A stretch of DNA of 64,000 nt from Streptomyces sp. NBC_01381 (GCF_026340305.1 NZ_JAPEPI010000006.1:35644-99643), one strand, 5' to 3'; positions 25,784 through 34,969 are shown, counted from the stretch's first letter. Notes: generated from the letters alone by a model not told the origin. Program-made: numbers and translations.

Positions 25784-27321
25784 GTGGGCCTCACCAGTTC
25801 CATCGGCGGCCACTGCCCCTGGGGGTAGGCGGCCAGCCACCGTCGGTCGAAGTCCGCCTTCCGCTCGAGCTTGGCGATCCGCCGTGCGGTCATCGGTGCC
25901 TTCGTCGGCATCGCCCGCGGATCCTCGCCCTGCGGGGCGAACAGCCGGGTGAGCGCCACTCCGCCGCTCTCGCTCCGGCCATCGACCTCCCAGACATGGG
26001 AGACGAAGCGGTGCAGTCGTCCGCCGATCTCCAACTCGTCGATCATGTCGATGTAGACGATCAGATCCACCGCGGTGGCGATGAGACGGGAGGCGGCGTT
26101 GTCCGTCAGGCCTGCCATCGACAACCGCAGCATGAGCCGCTCGATCACGCCCTCCGGATCGCGGGCGTGCAAGGTGCACATCGACCCCGACCCTCCGGCT
26201 GACATCGCCTCGAGCATCGGCACCGCCTCATCGGAGCGGACTTCACCGACCATCACGCGGGTGGCGTTGTAGCGCAGCGACACCGGCACCAGATCCGCGA
26301 TGGTGATCTCGCCGATCAGGCGGCCGCTGTCATCACGCTCGCCGTTGGATGCCCGGGACTCAAACGCCAGCACGTGAGCGGGGGTGTCGTCGTTGTCCAG
26401 GAGCAGCTCACGGTCGGTCTCCAGCGTCACCACGCGCTCCCGCGCCGGGATTTCACGGCCCAGCGCCCGCAGCATGGTGGTCTTGCCGCTGTTCATGTCG
26501 CCCGCGAGCACGACGTTCAGACCGGCCTTGACGCACGCCGAGAGGAACGTGGCCAGCAGCGGATCCAGGGTGCCCCACCCCACCAGGTCCGACAGCCCCG
26601 CCTTCTCCATCCGGTGGCGGCGAATCGCGATGGCCTGCCGGCTGGTCAGCACAGTGGCCGCGACTCGGGAGTCATCCGGGAGCCGGAAGTCGACCCAGCC
26701 GTTGGCGTACGTCAGCTGCCGCTCACCGTGTCCGGACTGCGAGGCCATCTGATTGACCCAGTCCAGCGCCCGCTTGTCGGAGCCGAACGGCGAAGGCACC
26801 TTCTGTCGCGGCTGGTCGATGTAGTCGATGTACATCCACGAACCGTCGAGAACGATGTTCTCCACGCCGGGCCGGTTGAGGACCTGCTGCAGCGACCCCG
26901 CCAGGAAGAACAGGTTGAACACCTCGGTGCGCAGCTGCTCCTGCTGCTCCCGAGTCAGCGGGGGATGGGTCAGCGCATGCTCGGCCGCCCACTCGGCCAC
27001 CCGCCGATGGGTGAAGGCCTCCGCGACCTCCTCCACATCCTGACGCTCCAGGGGATGACCGCGACGCTGCCGCTCCTCCTTGATGTCGTCCGCCACCCGC
27101 AGCCGCAACTCCTGCACGTCCTGCGGCGAAACCGGAAGCACCCCAGGAAGCGACGCGGCACCCGCCACATCAGCAGGGCCCGCGCTCGGGGCTGCCGGCG
27201 CGACCGGCTCCGGACGCTGCCGTGCCGCCTCGACGGCGGGACGAGCGGCTTGCGTTTCGGTGAGCAGAGCACCCAAGCGGGTCCCCGCGCCGTGCCCGTT
27301 GGGGCCCTTTCCCTCAGCCAT
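25780..27321 (-). CDS. tadA: TadA/CpaF-type pilus assembly ATPase
   Basis: A 513-residue secretion ATPase of the VirB11/CpaF class that powers Flp pilus assembly. Walker A is GDMNSGKTT at about 270-278, with the Asp box (TLETDRELLLDNDD), Walker B-like EVRSDEAVPML and the His box CTLHARDPE following in family order. The N-terminal 90 residues are proline/alanine-rich. ATG 27321 was chosen because it overlaps the end of the TadZ gene and directly follows GGGGG; longer in-frame versions extend into that gene. Confidence 0.9.
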   Translation of the reverse strand: MAEGKGPNGHGAGTRLGALLTETQAARPAVEAARQRPEPVAPAAPSAGPADVAGAASLPGVLPVSPQDVQELRLRVADDIKEERQRRGHPLERQDVEEVAEAFTHRRVAEWAAEHALTHPPLTREQQEQLRTEVFNLFFLAGSLQQVLNRPGVENIVLDGSWMYIDYIDQPRQKVPSPFGSDKRALDWVNQMASQSGHGERQLTYANGWVDFRLPDDSRVAATVLTSRQAIAIRRHRMEKAGLSDLVGWGTLDPLLATFLSACVKAGLNVVLAGDMNSGKTTMLRALGREIPARERVVTLETDRELLLDNDDTPAHVLAFESRASNGERDDSGRLIGEITIADLVPVSLRYNATRVMVGEVRSDEAVPMLEAMSAGGSGSMCTLHARDPEGVIERLMLRLSMAGLTDNAASRLIATAVDLIVYIDMIDELEIGGRLHRFVSHVWEVDGRSESGGVALTRLFAPQGEDPRAMPTKAPMTARRIAKLERKADFDRRWLAAYPQGQWPPMELVRPT

Positions 27322-28231
27322 CCAATGCCCCCTGCGGAAGACGGCCCAACTGCCGCACGATCTGCTGCACACCGGGCGTGGCAGCCTGCGCGGCACGCAA
27401 CTGCAGGTGCACCCGCCGCCGCTGAGCGAACTCGCGCAGCGGGCCAGCCGTATCGCGGGCGCTGCGCATCAGCACCGACCGCGACAATCCCCGCGGGATC
27501 GGACCCCCCTGGGTGAGATAGCGGGCCACCCGCTCATCCCACGGCAGCCGGGCCAGCACCGGCGCCTGCATTTCGGCGACGATGTCGTCGATACCGACCC
27601 CGGTGCGCGCGTCTTCTGGCCCGATGACCAACAGCCCCAGAGACCGTGCGCCATGCCCGCGCGCCTGGAGCTCGTCCTGCAGCGCCTCGACCATCGGATG
27701 CGCCAGCACGAGAGAGTCCTCGGTCATGCGCACCACGAGCAGCACCACATCCGCCTCGTGCAGCACCGATGCGGGAGTCAGGACCGGGTGCAGCCGACCG
27801 CCATCGAGCACAAGCCGGCCGCCGTCGACGATGACGTCCCAGCCCAGATGCTGGTCGGTCAGCTGCAGCACATTCAGCAGCGCCGGCCAGGTCGACGACA
27901 GCGACGCGGCCTGGCGCGGATCGGTCAGCCCCGGCAACGCGAAGCGGAACTCCGTATCGTCCAGCGGCCACAGATGCTGGGCCACCTGCGGTGTGAAGTT
28001 CTGCTCACCGCGAGCCCGCTCCCAGTCCGCCTGCGGCAGCCGGTGCAGGCCGACCGTGCCGTCGAGGTGGCGGTCACCGCGCTGCACGTCACGCAGCAGC
28101 CCATGCCGCAGCTTCCCACCGGCCAAGTCGAGCTCAGCGAGCAGCACCGGATTCCGGCTGGCCAGCGCCAAAGCGGCAGCCGCGGTGGTCACCCCGTCCG
28201 ACTTCGCGGACACCAAAGAAATGAGGGCCAT
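27314..28231 (-). CDS. TadZ/CpaE-like ParA-fold protein with degenerate Walker A
   Basis: A 305-residue protein. It starts with a ParA/MinD-like strand and loop (ISLVSAKSDGVTTAAAALAL), but the loop reads KSDGVTT where ATPases have KGGVGKT, so the catalytic GK is absent. LLAELDLAGGKLRHG and WDVIVDGGRL occupy the A' and Walker B places. TadZ/CpaE proteins place the Tad machine at the cell pole and many have altered ATP sites. Gene order before tadA supports this. The reading as an ordinary ParA is unlikely. Confidence 0.75.
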   Translation of the reverse strand: MALISLVSAKSDGVTTAAAALALASRNPVLLAELDLAGGKLRHGLLRDVQRGDRHLDGTVGLHRLPQADWERARGEQNFTPQVAQHLWPLDDTEFRFALPGLTDPRQAASLSSTWPALLNVLQLTDQHLGWDVIVDGGRLVLDGGRLHPVLTPASVLHEADVVLLVVRMTEDSLVLAHPMVEALQDELQARGHGARSLGLLVIGPEDARTGVGIDDIVAEMQAPVLARLPWDERVARYLTQGGPIPRGLSRSVLMRSARDTAGPLREFAQRRRVHLQLRAAQAATPGVQQIVRQLGRLPQGALDG

Positions 28232-28234
28232 CGG

Positions 28235-28945
28235 TCAGCTCCTGGGCTCGCGCACCAGCGCGACCTGCTTGGCGGCCGCCTTCATGGCCAGCCGGGGCCC
28301 GTCCGTGGTCGGCACCGCAAGGTTCACCGTGACCGACCCCGTCGCATCCGCCCGGCCCACGGAGACCACGGTGGCCTTGACCGTCTCGGGATCCGCCGGC
28401 GCCTGGTTGCCCTTGGCGTCGGAAGCCGTCTCCTCACCCTGGGCGGGCAGCACCACCGCCAGCACCGCATCGCCGGCCAACAGACCCTCGCGGGGCGCCT
28501 GACCGCGCTTGACCTCCACCCCCACCAGCTGCTTGTCATCCCCCAACGCGCCGCCCGCCCGCAACTGTGAGCGGGTCAGCATGCTGTTGGCGCGCAGGTC
28601 GACCGCGGCCCGTTGCCCGATCACCGTGGCCCGCTCCGATGCTGGCACCGGCGAGAGCGCCGGGTCCTCGGCGAACGACGACACGGTCAGGTCCTGGGCC
28701 GTGATCTTCTCTCCCGCCGCCACATTCCGGGTCAAGGCCAACACATTGACCCGGTCCCCGGCGACGTTCACCGCATATAGCGCACCCAGCACGCCGACCA
28801 GGATCGTCAGGACCCCGGCCGCCACCCACTTCACCTTGGGGCCGCCGGAGGCCTTCTTTGACTTCTTCGCGCCCGCGCTGATCGGCAGATCGGGCTGGCG
28901 CTTTCCCTCCAGACGCGGAGGCAGCGGCGCCGTGGTGCTGTCCAT
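28235..28945 (-). CDS. SAF-domain membrane protein (CpaB/RcpC-like)
   Basis: A 236-residue protein with a basic cytoplasmic N-terminus, one membrane helix (WVAAGVLTILVGVLGALYAV, about 41-60) and an extracellular SAF domain (about 68-130, TRNVAAGEKITAQDLTVSSF). In Gram-negative Tad systems CpaB/RcpC acts with the outer-membrane secretin; actinomycetes lack that membrane and the role there is unknown. It lies 3 nt before the TadZ gene in the same operon, with GGAAGG upstream of ATG 28945. Confidence 0.75.
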   Translation of the reverse strand: MDSTTAPLPPRLEGKRQPDLPISAGAKKSKKASGGPKVKWVAAGVLTILVGVLGALYAVNVAGDRVNVLALTRNVAAGEKITAQDLTVSSFAEDPALSPVPASERATVIGQRAAVDLRANSMLTRSQLRAGGALGDDKQLVGVEVKRGQAPREGLLAGDAVLAVVLPAQGEETASDAKGNQAPADPETVKATVVSVGRADATGSVTVNLAVPTTDGPRLAMKAAAKQVALVREPRS

Positions 28946-28971
28946 GATCCGTACGGTCCTTCCAGCGAGGC

Positions 28972-29865
28972 CTAGTTGACGGCCTGCGATTCGATGATGG
29001 TGAGCGCGACCTGGGACTGGCGGATCTCCGTCAGCTCGCCGGTTTCACCGCCGCCCCCGTTCACCTGCCAGTCGATGGACCAGGTGGCGGTCGCGGTGAC
29101 CCCGAACTTGCCGCCCGGCTCCTCCCGCGAGGTTTGCGTGTAGATGTGGCCGCAGTCCGGCGACTTCCGCATTCCGAACGACTTCTTGTACGGGGTTCCT
29201 GCCGTGACGCACGGGATCTTCTTGCCGTCACCCATGTCCCACACGACCTTGGACACCTTCGCCGTCGCGGTCACCGTGATCCCGCCGGCCGAGGCCGAGG
29301 CAGAGTTGGGCCCCCACGTCGTCTGTGACTGATCGGCAGCCATCCACACCGGCATCCCGGTCAGCCCCTTACCGCCAGGCTTCGGATTGATGTCGATGTC
29401 CGGGCCCAGCAGCGTCATCTTGTCCACCGCCTCCTGGGCCAGCTGCGCGGGGTCAACCTTGGCTACCGGAGGCTGGGCGGCCCAGAAAGTCTGAGGCGCG
29501 CCTGCGAGCCCGCCGAGGACGTTGCCGGCCGCGAGGCTCGCGGGGCACGTGCGGGTGTAGATGGCGCCCTCGCTGGGGTCGTGCCCATCCCACGCGGCAC
29601 TGCCCGCGGGCGGCTGTGGGTCCATCTTGGTCACGACACAAGGGCCCGGGATGTTGGGCCCCTTACGTCCCTTGCCGCTGGGCTTACCGGGCTTCTGATG
29701 ACTCGATCCGGGAGAACCAGCCACGCTGCTTCCAACGCAGAAGTCGAGTACGGCGCAGGAACCAACGTTGGGTTTCGGCTCGGGTTTGGCGCTGGCCAGC
29801 GTCGTCCCAACCATCCCCAGCAGCACCGTGGTTGACGCGATGGTCAAGAGGCGGTTCTTCAGCAT
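28972..29865 (-). CDS. Secreted PKD-like protein of the Tad operon
   Basis: A 297-residue protein with a signal peptide (MLKNRLLTIASTTVLLGMVG, then a cut after ASA). The mature part starts with a Pro/Gly/Lys-rich stretch, then TRTCPASLA, and a C-terminal domain of strands with WDMGDGKKIPC, the pattern of PKD-like domains (xFGDG). Several cysteines suggest disulfides. Proteins of this design are regular members of Streptomyces Tad loci and probably form a surface or tip component; the exact role is unknown. ATG 29865 overlaps the end of the lipoprotein gene. Confidence 0.65.
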   Translation of the reverse strand: MLKNRLLTIASTTVLLGMVGTTLASAKPEPKPNVGSCAVLDFCVGSSVAGSPGSSHQKPGKPSGKGRKGPNIPGPCVVTKMDPQPPAGSAAWDGHDPSEGAIYTRTCPASLAAGNVLGGLAGAPQTFWAAQPPVAKVDPAQLAQEAVDKMTLLGPDIDINPKPGGKGLTGMPVWMAADQSQTTWGPNSASASAGGITVTATAKVSKVVWDMGDGKKIPCVTAGTPYKKSFGMRKSPDCGHIYTQTSREEPGGKFGVTATATWSIDWQVNGGGGETGELTEIRQSQVALTIIESQAVN

Positions 29866-30473
29866 GCTCGGTCTTGAGGCTGCACTTCCAGAATGACCCA
29901 CTGCTTCCCCCACTTCTCCGCAGTCACGTTGTTTACGTACTTGGTGCGCCTGTCCTCGGGAAGAACGACCTTCTTCTTCGTCTTGCTGTCGACGAGATCC
30001 CACTTCGAGACGTCGAGGCAGTCAGAGATCTTGGCCAGCGGGACCTTCTTCTTGAGGTCCAAGCTCGCGACTTCGGGGTCGAGCGTGGGCTTGCTGCGTG
30101 TGATCTGACCAAGGGTCTTCAGATTCTTCACGTCCGCCTGAACCTGCCCCAGGGCGTTGCCCTTGACGTAGGTCTTCATATCGCTGCCCTTGAGACTGGC
30201 TTTGCTGTACGCGGCGGCCTTGTCGTCCCAGTAGCGGCGGTAGATGTCGAGCACTTCCTCCTCGGCAGCTGCCTGCGGGTCCGCACTCGGCGTCGACTTC
30301 TGCGCTGCCGGCGTGCTGGGCGCGGGAGTGGTCTCTCGCGCGTCGTCGTTCTTGTCATCGCTGCTGCAGCCAGATAGAGCGATTACGGTGCATCCAGCCA
30401 GGACTACTCCGGCGTACCGGTTTCGGATGCGAACGGCAGAGGGCTTTGCCTCGGGCTGTTCTGCTCGTGTCAC
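29859..30473 (-). CDS. Lipoprotein, first gene of the Tad operon
   Basis: A 204-residue lipoprotein. The signal ends in VIALSGC, a good lipobox, with SSDDKNDD after the cysteine. The mature domain (EEEVLDIYRRYWDDKAAAY, later KYVNNVTAEKWGKQWVILEV) resembles small NTF2-like secreted domains. GTG 30473 was chosen because GGGGAGG lies 4 nt upstream and the signal peptide follows at normal distance; an upstream in-frame ATG at 30596 would add a non-signal extension. It is the first gene after the putative sigma promoter at 30744-30775, with a leader of about 260 nt. Confidence 0.68.
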   Translation of the reverse strand: MTRAEQPEAKPSAVRIRNRYAGVVLAGCTVIALSGCSSDDKNDDARETTPAPSTPAAQKSTPSADPQAAAEEEVLDIYRRYWDDKAAAYSKASLKGSDMKTYVKGNALGQVQADVKNLKTLGQITRSKPTLDPEVASLDLKKKVPLAKISDCLDVSKWDLVDSKTKKKVVLPEDRRTKYVNNVTAEKWGKQWVILEVQPQDRAC

Positions 30474-30735
30474 GGTGCCTCCCCGTACGGCGCTAGGCGA
30501 GCGGGCCGCAGAACAGGGTGCATCTGGCGTGGAGCCACCCCGCTTAGCTTCGTCGAGCTGCGGCGATGTGTTTTCAGTAATCAGGAGGTTACGCATATGC
30601 CAGGCAAGTTCCCAGCCGGTTCCGGCAGTTCACATTCACAACTCGGTACGTATCTGGTCACAAGCGGTCGTTGAAGTCGACAAGTTGTCCTGTGCACCCG
30701 TGATTTCCTCTCGTCACTGAAGGGCAGGTCGTTCC

Positions 30736-31149
30736 CTATCCACGGAAGGGGAGCCCCCGGGCTCCGGATGTGACATCCAAACGAGGCGAGTCCTCCTTTG
30801 CCTTCAGATGCGAGTCCTGCCCTCGCTCGCCCGGGTCGGGCGGGCACGTGGGGAGAAGATCCTCGAGACGGCCGCACCCGCCGGTCTGGTGCTGCCAGCC
30901 CTCGAGGAGCCCCTGGAGTGCGATCCGGGCGAGGTGCCGGTACTGGTCGGGGCACGTCTCGCGGCTGCTGAGCCAGCCGAGGTGGCGGGTGTGGGCGCGC
31001 AGGGCGATGAGCTCCGTGACGAGCGGGGACTCGAGCTGCGGCATCCCGTCCACGACCTCGGAGCAGGAGTGCTGCGCCGGATCCCATCCGGTCGCGCGCA
31101 CGGGCGAGTCTGCGGACGGGGTGGGGCGGCGGCGTATGCGAAGGCGCAC
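30736..31149 (-). CDS. Unknown protein at the end of the coupling-protein operon
   Basis: A 137-residue protein with a basic start (MRLRIRRRPTPSAD) and a helical core (ESPLVTELIALRAHTRHLGW, ARIALQGLLEGWQHQTGGC). GTG 31149 has AGGAG 5 nt upstream. The competing frame starting at ATG 31155 is less protein-like (Arg/Ser/Pro-rich). No family recognised. It follows the replication-relaxation gene by 58 nt, so it belongs to the transfer operon, and its 3' end carries the Tad-operon promoter motif. Confidence 0.55.
   Translation of the reverse strand: MRLRIRRRPTPSADSPVRATGWDPAQHSCSEVVDGMPQLESPLVTELIALRAHTRHLGWLSSRETCPDQYRHLARIALQGLLEGWQHQTGGCGRLEDLLPTCPPDPGERGQDSHLKAKEDSPRLDVTSGARGLPFRG
30744..30775 (-). 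promoter_or_regulatory. Bipartite promoter motif, copy upstream of the Tad operon
   Basis: On the minus strand TGTCACATC (30775-30767), 14 nt, TCCCCTTCC (30752-30744), identical in spacing to three other copies. It lies inside the 3' end of the 30736 gene and is the only such site before the Tad operon. The A+T-rich GAGAAAT element that precedes the other three copies is absent here, perhaps because the site overlaps coding sequence. Confidence 0.6.
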
Positions 31150-31207
31150 GACATCTCCTGTTCCTTGACGGTGACGTGGTGGGCAGTGCGTGGGTACGTG
31201 GCAGCTG

Positions 31208-32164
31208 TCATACGGCGGCGGGGGAGCGCGGCTGGAGGAGGACGTCGGTGGCGGTGGCGTCCTCGCCCAGGAGCGGGGTGACGATCGGCGCGAAGGGACC
31301 GTGCTTGCCCAGGAGGCCGAGGCTGGTGACGCCGGCCTGGAGCGGTGTCCGTGCGGCGGCGCGCTGTAGACGGGTGTCGGCGGCGGCCAGCGCACGCAGG
31401 TCCCAGGCCCGTCGGGCCAGGACTGGCTCGGGGGCACCGGTGAGGACGATCAGGATCCGCGGGAGGGTGGGGTAGCGCTCGCGCCAGGCTTCCTGGACGA
31501 GGTCGCCGTTCGTGCTGTGGCGGCTGCGGCCGGGGGCGGGCTGGGGGATGTAGGTGGCGTAGCGGGCGTAGGCGTGGAGCTTCGCGGCGAGGCGGGCCAC
31601 GCTCATGGTGGTGCGGTCGACCTCGATGAAGAAGTTGAGCAGGCGCCGCTCGTTGCCGTCGGTGCGGGTGTAGCGCAGGACGGCGTCGGGGGTGAGCCAG
31701 GCCTCGTCGCCGTGGCGGGCGCCGTCGCGGACGCGGTGGAGGACTTCCATGTCCCAGCTCAGCGGCCCGCATTCGTCACCGAGGCGTCGTGCGTGCTCCG
31801 TCATGGCCAACCCGGTCTCGTTGATGGCCAGGGTGTGTTCCTGCAGGGCGCTGGCAGCGGCCCGCTCGGTGATCCGGTAGCTGCGAGAGGGAAGTTCTTG
31901 CCCGGCTTCGATGGCGTCGGCACCGAGCGCGGTGGCGTACCAGAGGAGTTCGCCGACATGGTTGTGGTGGCGCACCGTCGCGTCGGCCAGGCCGTGCTCC
32001 TGGAGGGCCTGGAGCTGGCTGCGCATGTAGCGGTTGCTGGTGGTCTGGGGGCGCAGCAGGCGGTTGAGCTGGGCGGCTGTGAGTAGCCGGTGGGTGTAGA
32101 GGACGGGCAGCAGTTCCTGGGCGAGCCGGGACAGGCTGGGACGGCAGACGGGAGCGGTCGGCAC
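31208..32164 (-). CDS. Replication-relaxation family protein (Replic_Relax)
   Basis: A 318-residue protein. Its N-terminal winged helix (LLPVLYTHRLLTAAQLNRLL) and the following acidic catalytic-like core (WLTPDAVLRYT, FFIEVDRTTM) are the recognisable parts of the Replic_Relax family, proteins of actinobacterial plasmids and integrative elements thought to assist plasmid replication or DNA relaxation at transfer. The ExD-type residues resemble a nuclease fold; activity is unproven. It is 18 nt after the VirD4-like ATPase. GTG 32164 has AAAGGAG upstream. It may supply the DNA-processing step, as no classical relaxase is seen. Confidence 0.72.
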   Translation of the reverse strand: MPTAPVCRPSLSRLAQELLPVLYTHRLLTAAQLNRLLRPQTTSNRYMRSQLQALQEHGLADATVRHHNHVGELLWYATALGADAIEAGQELPSRSYRITERAAASALQEHTLAINETGLAMTEHARRLGDECGPLSWDMEVLHRVRDGARHGDEAWLTPDAVLRYTRTDGNERRLLNFFIEVDRTTMSVARLAAKLHAYARYATYIPQPAPGRSRHSTNGDLVQEAWRERYPTLPRILIVLTGAPEPVLARRAWDLRALAAADTRLQRAAARTPLQAGVTSLGLLGKHGPFAPIVTPLLGEDATATDVLLQPRSPAAV

Positions 32165-32182
32165 GAGAGAGGTCTCCTTTGC

Positions 32183-34429
32183 TTACGAGGTTTGGGGAAG
32201 GCGGTGGACGACGTCCTGGCCCGTGCCGCCGGACGGCCGCCGGCTGGCGGGGGCGGAGCGGGTGGCGAGGTGGTCTGTGATCTGCTCGTCGAGCACCTCG
32301 AGGTCGGCGAGGATCTCGCCGATGGGGCGCCGGGAGAGGGTGGCGTCGATCGCCGCGTCCAGCGCGTCCAGTCCGTCGGGGTTGTAGTAGTCGGCGAACA
32401 GCTCGCTGACGGCCACGCCCTCGACGCGGAAGGGCGTGGTGCGCTCGCCGCGCAGGTCGACGGACTGGATGTAGTGGTAGCGCGGGGTCTGCTGGATGGT
32501 CTGGCTGTCCAGGCCCGGCATGCGCTTGGCGAGGAACGCGGCCTCGTCGTAGTCCGCGCCGGTCGCCGAGAGCCAGGACTGGTTTTGCAGCAGGGCCTGG
32601 CGGGTGGTGTCGGACAGCCGCATGGCCATCTGCGTCATCCCCATGAAGCGCACGTTGTACTTGCGCAGCTGCTCCAGGATCTTGGCCACGTAGCCGTGCG
32701 AGGCGCCGTCGACCGCGGTCAGCTCGTCCACGAACGCCCAGCAGACCGGCAGCTGCCCGGCGATCTTGGCGCGCGCCATCCCTTCGCGGAACAGATCGAA
32801 CTGCAGCAACGCGCAGATCAACTCGTCGCTCTCACCAGTCCCACCCGGGCACACCCCCACCACTGCCGACGTGGCCATGGCCCGGCGCAGGTCGTAGCCG
32901 GAGCGCGGCGAACCGAGGAAGGCCTTGAGAGAGCGGGAGTTGCCCATGCGGTAGAGGACGTTGGTGACGGTGTTGAGGGCGTTGGGCTCGACATTCGGAA
33001 ACGATCGGCGCCAGTACTTCGCGGTGCTCGGCGGGAGGTGGGCCAGGACCTGCTCGCGCCAGTCCTCGTCCTCCAGGAGCGAGGAGATCTGAAAGATCGT
33101 TGGCTGCAGCTCGGGGTGCCCCTGCTGCACCATCAGGTAGGAGAGCTCGGCCAGCGTGCGGACCGCGTTGGACAGGATGGTGCGGGCCCGGGTGGCCCGC
33201 TCGCCCCAGCTGTGCGCGGAGGCGATAGCCCCGACCACCGCCCCGACGACCTCCTGGACCTCATCGGGGCGCCGCCCCTCCATCGACAGCAGGTTCCAGC
33301 ACGTCATCAACTCCTCATCGCGGGACCGCGACAGGTCGATCTCCCACACCCGGCCGGCGAGCGCGGGGTGGGCGAGGTAGGGCTTGATGCGCTGCCAGGC
33401 CGCCCGGTGCGGGTCCAGGAACCAGCCGCCATCACCCGCGTACGCACGCGCGGCGAACTGCACGAGCGCCTGCTCCGTCTTGCCGTAGCCGCTCTTACCG
33501 AAGGAGGCGCCAAAGAGCACCTCGTCCGCGTAGGCCCCCGCCATCCGTCGTACGCCGTCGGCGCCGGTCACCATGCCCAGCGGCAGCACGTCGGCCTGTC
33601 CGGTCCAGGTGGGCAGCCCGGCCGGGGCCGGCGCCACCACCCCGCCGGTGCGCACCACGTTCTGCGCGGTGCAATGCACCGTGGGGGGCTTGAGCAGCCC
33701 GGCGACCTCTTGCCAGGTCACCCAACTGCGCCGGGCCGGGGCGAAATCACCGCGCACGAACTTCCGGTCGAACCCGCGCCGCAGCCACCACGCGTTCGAG
33801 TACGGCCGCCACATCCCCACCCGCGGCCCCGCCGGCACGAAGCGGTTCTCCCCACGCAGCGCCTGCAGCGCGGCCATCACCTGATGCAGCCGCGCCCGCG
33901 CCCGGGCCGGATGCCGCGCGGTACACCGCACCAGCACCTGCAGCGCGAACACCTCTGCATCCGGCGTGAACTTGCCGACCCCTTCAGTGAGATCAGACTG
34001 CCGCGGCACCCGCGGGCGGCCCTGTGAAGAGGACTGCACGGCCGTGCCGTTGAGCACGCCCCACACCGCGGCCCAGCCGCCGCCCTGCCTGCCCGATCCC
34101 TCCAGCTGCTCGCCGAACGCGGAGGGACCCCGGCGGGTGGCCCGCGCCACCAGGCGCCGCCGGCGGCGCGCCACCTTGGCTCCGGGCACCGGCAGCAGGT
34201 CGATGGCGAGGTCTGCTTCCTCGCCGCTCTCGGTACGCACCTCGGCGAACGCCGCCGCCAGCTGTTCCAGCGGGTCGGGATTCAAGACGGGCTTGCCCAG
34301 CGGCCGGTGATCGGCGCGGGCCAGGACCAGCTCGGCCCGCGCCACATACAGCCCCCGCCCGGCCTCCACTGCCGTGGGCTCCGCGGACTGCGTGCTCGCC
34401 TCGTCCTTGACGAGGACGGCCGGGCTCAC
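32183..34429 (-). CDS. VirD4/TraG-like coupling ATPase for conjugation
   Basis: A 748-residue ATPase of the type IV secretion coupling/VirB4 superfamily. Walker A is GKSGYGKT near residues 307-314, Walker B CWAFVDELTAV near 556-566. After the motor come motifs for hexamer contact (RYHYIQSVDLRGERTTPF). The N-terminal 200 residues carry no clear membrane segment; the small membrane protein encoded just upstream may anchor it. GTG 34429 overlaps the previous stop (GTGA), so an upstream extension is not needed. It would bring DNA to the secretion channel encoded at 42.7-51.3 kb. Compared with VirB4 it lacks the long N-terminal domain. Confidence 0.78.
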   Translation of the reverse strand: MSPAVLVKDEASTQSAEPTAVEAGRGLYVARAELVLARADHRPLGKPVLNPDPLEQLAAAFAEVRTESGEEADLAIDLLPVPGAKVARRRRRLVARATRRGPSAFGEQLEGSGRQGGGWAAVWGVLNGTAVQSSSQGRPRVPRQSDLTEGVGKFTPDAEVFALQVLVRCTARHPARARARLHQVMAALQALRGENRFVPAGPRVGMWRPYSNAWWLRRGFDRKFVRGDFAPARRSWVTWQEVAGLLKPPTVHCTAQNVVRTGGVVAPAPAGLPTWTGQADVLPLGMVTGADGVRRMAGAYADEVLFGASFGKSGYGKTEQALVQFAARAYAGDGGWFLDPHRAAWQRIKPYLAHPALAGRVWEIDLSRSRDEELMTCWNLLSMEGRRPDEVQEVVGAVVGAIASAHSWGERATRARTILSNAVRTLAELSYLMVQQGHPELQPTIFQISSLLEDEDWREQVLAHLPPSTAKYWRRSFPNVEPNALNTVTNVLYRMGNSRSLKAFLGSPRSGYDLRRAMATSAVVGVCPGGTGESDELICALLQFDLFREGMARAKIAGQLPVCWAFVDELTAVDGASHGYVAKILEQLRKYNVRFMGMTQMAMRLSDTTRQALLQNQSWLSATGADYDEAAFLAKRMPGLDSQTIQQTPRYHYIQSVDLRGERTTPFRVEGVAVSELFADYYNPDGLDALDAAIDATLSRRPIGEILADLEVLDEQITDHLATRSAPASRRPSGGTGQDVVHRLPQTS

Positions 34430-34920
34430 CAGCCACCGCCCTCGGTCAGCGGGTCGACGCCCTCGAACCGCACCCGGGCCGAACAGTCCCGTGCGGCCTC
34501 GGCGGCCAGCACCTCGACCTGCCGGTAGCCGGGCAGCCGCAGCACACTCGCCGCACGCTCCGGCCCCTCCCACCCATAGCTCAGACGGCTCTCCTGCCCG
34601 GCCGTCACCCAGACCCTCATCGCGGCCGCCCGCTCCGGGATCGGCCCCGCTGCCGCCCGCGCCTCACTCAGACGCGCCGCGGCCTGCCCGACATCCGCCA
34701 GCTGCGGATCGAACGTCACCGCCGGAACCATCGCGAATCGGCGCCGAGCGGCCAACTCCCGCACCGCACGCCGGCGCCACCACACAGTGGAGGACGCCCA
34801 GCAGACCAGAGCGATCGCACCGGCCGAAAGAATCCACCCCGCATGCGAGACCGCAGCATCCAGAACGATCCCGAGCCCGGCTCCCACGTCCAGCCCCTGC
34901 GGCACCACGTCGCTGATCAC
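34426..34920 (-). CDS. Small membrane protein before the coupling ATPase
   Basis: About 164 residues with one or two membrane segments (GILVLDAAV-like amphipathic start, then GWILSAGAIALVCWASSTVW at about 30-50), a basic border (WWRRRAVRELAARRR) and a soluble C-terminus. GTG 34920 is preferred because GGAGG lies 7 nt upstream; GTG 34926 is also possible. It overlaps the coupling ATPase gene by 4 nt and may be its membrane anchor. It is the first gene after the promoter motif at 34970-35001. Confidence 0.62.
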   Translation of the reverse strand: MISDVVPQGLDVGAGLGIVLDAAVSHAGWILSAGAIALVCWASSTVWWRRRAVRELAARRRFAMVPAVTFDPQLADVGQAAARLSEARAAAGPIPERAAAMRVWVTAGQESRLSYGWEGPERAASVLRLPGYRQVEVLAAEAARDCSARVRFEGVDPLTEGGGW

Positions 34921-34969
34921 GACCACGCCTCCCTTCACCGTGCGGCGGACGAACTCCGCCTGCACTTGG

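Noticed and set aside
30804..31202. Alternative minus frame starting at ATG 31155 and another from 31202
   Set aside because: The product is Arg/Ser/Pro-rich; the GTG 31149 frame has a ribosome site and a balanced protein.
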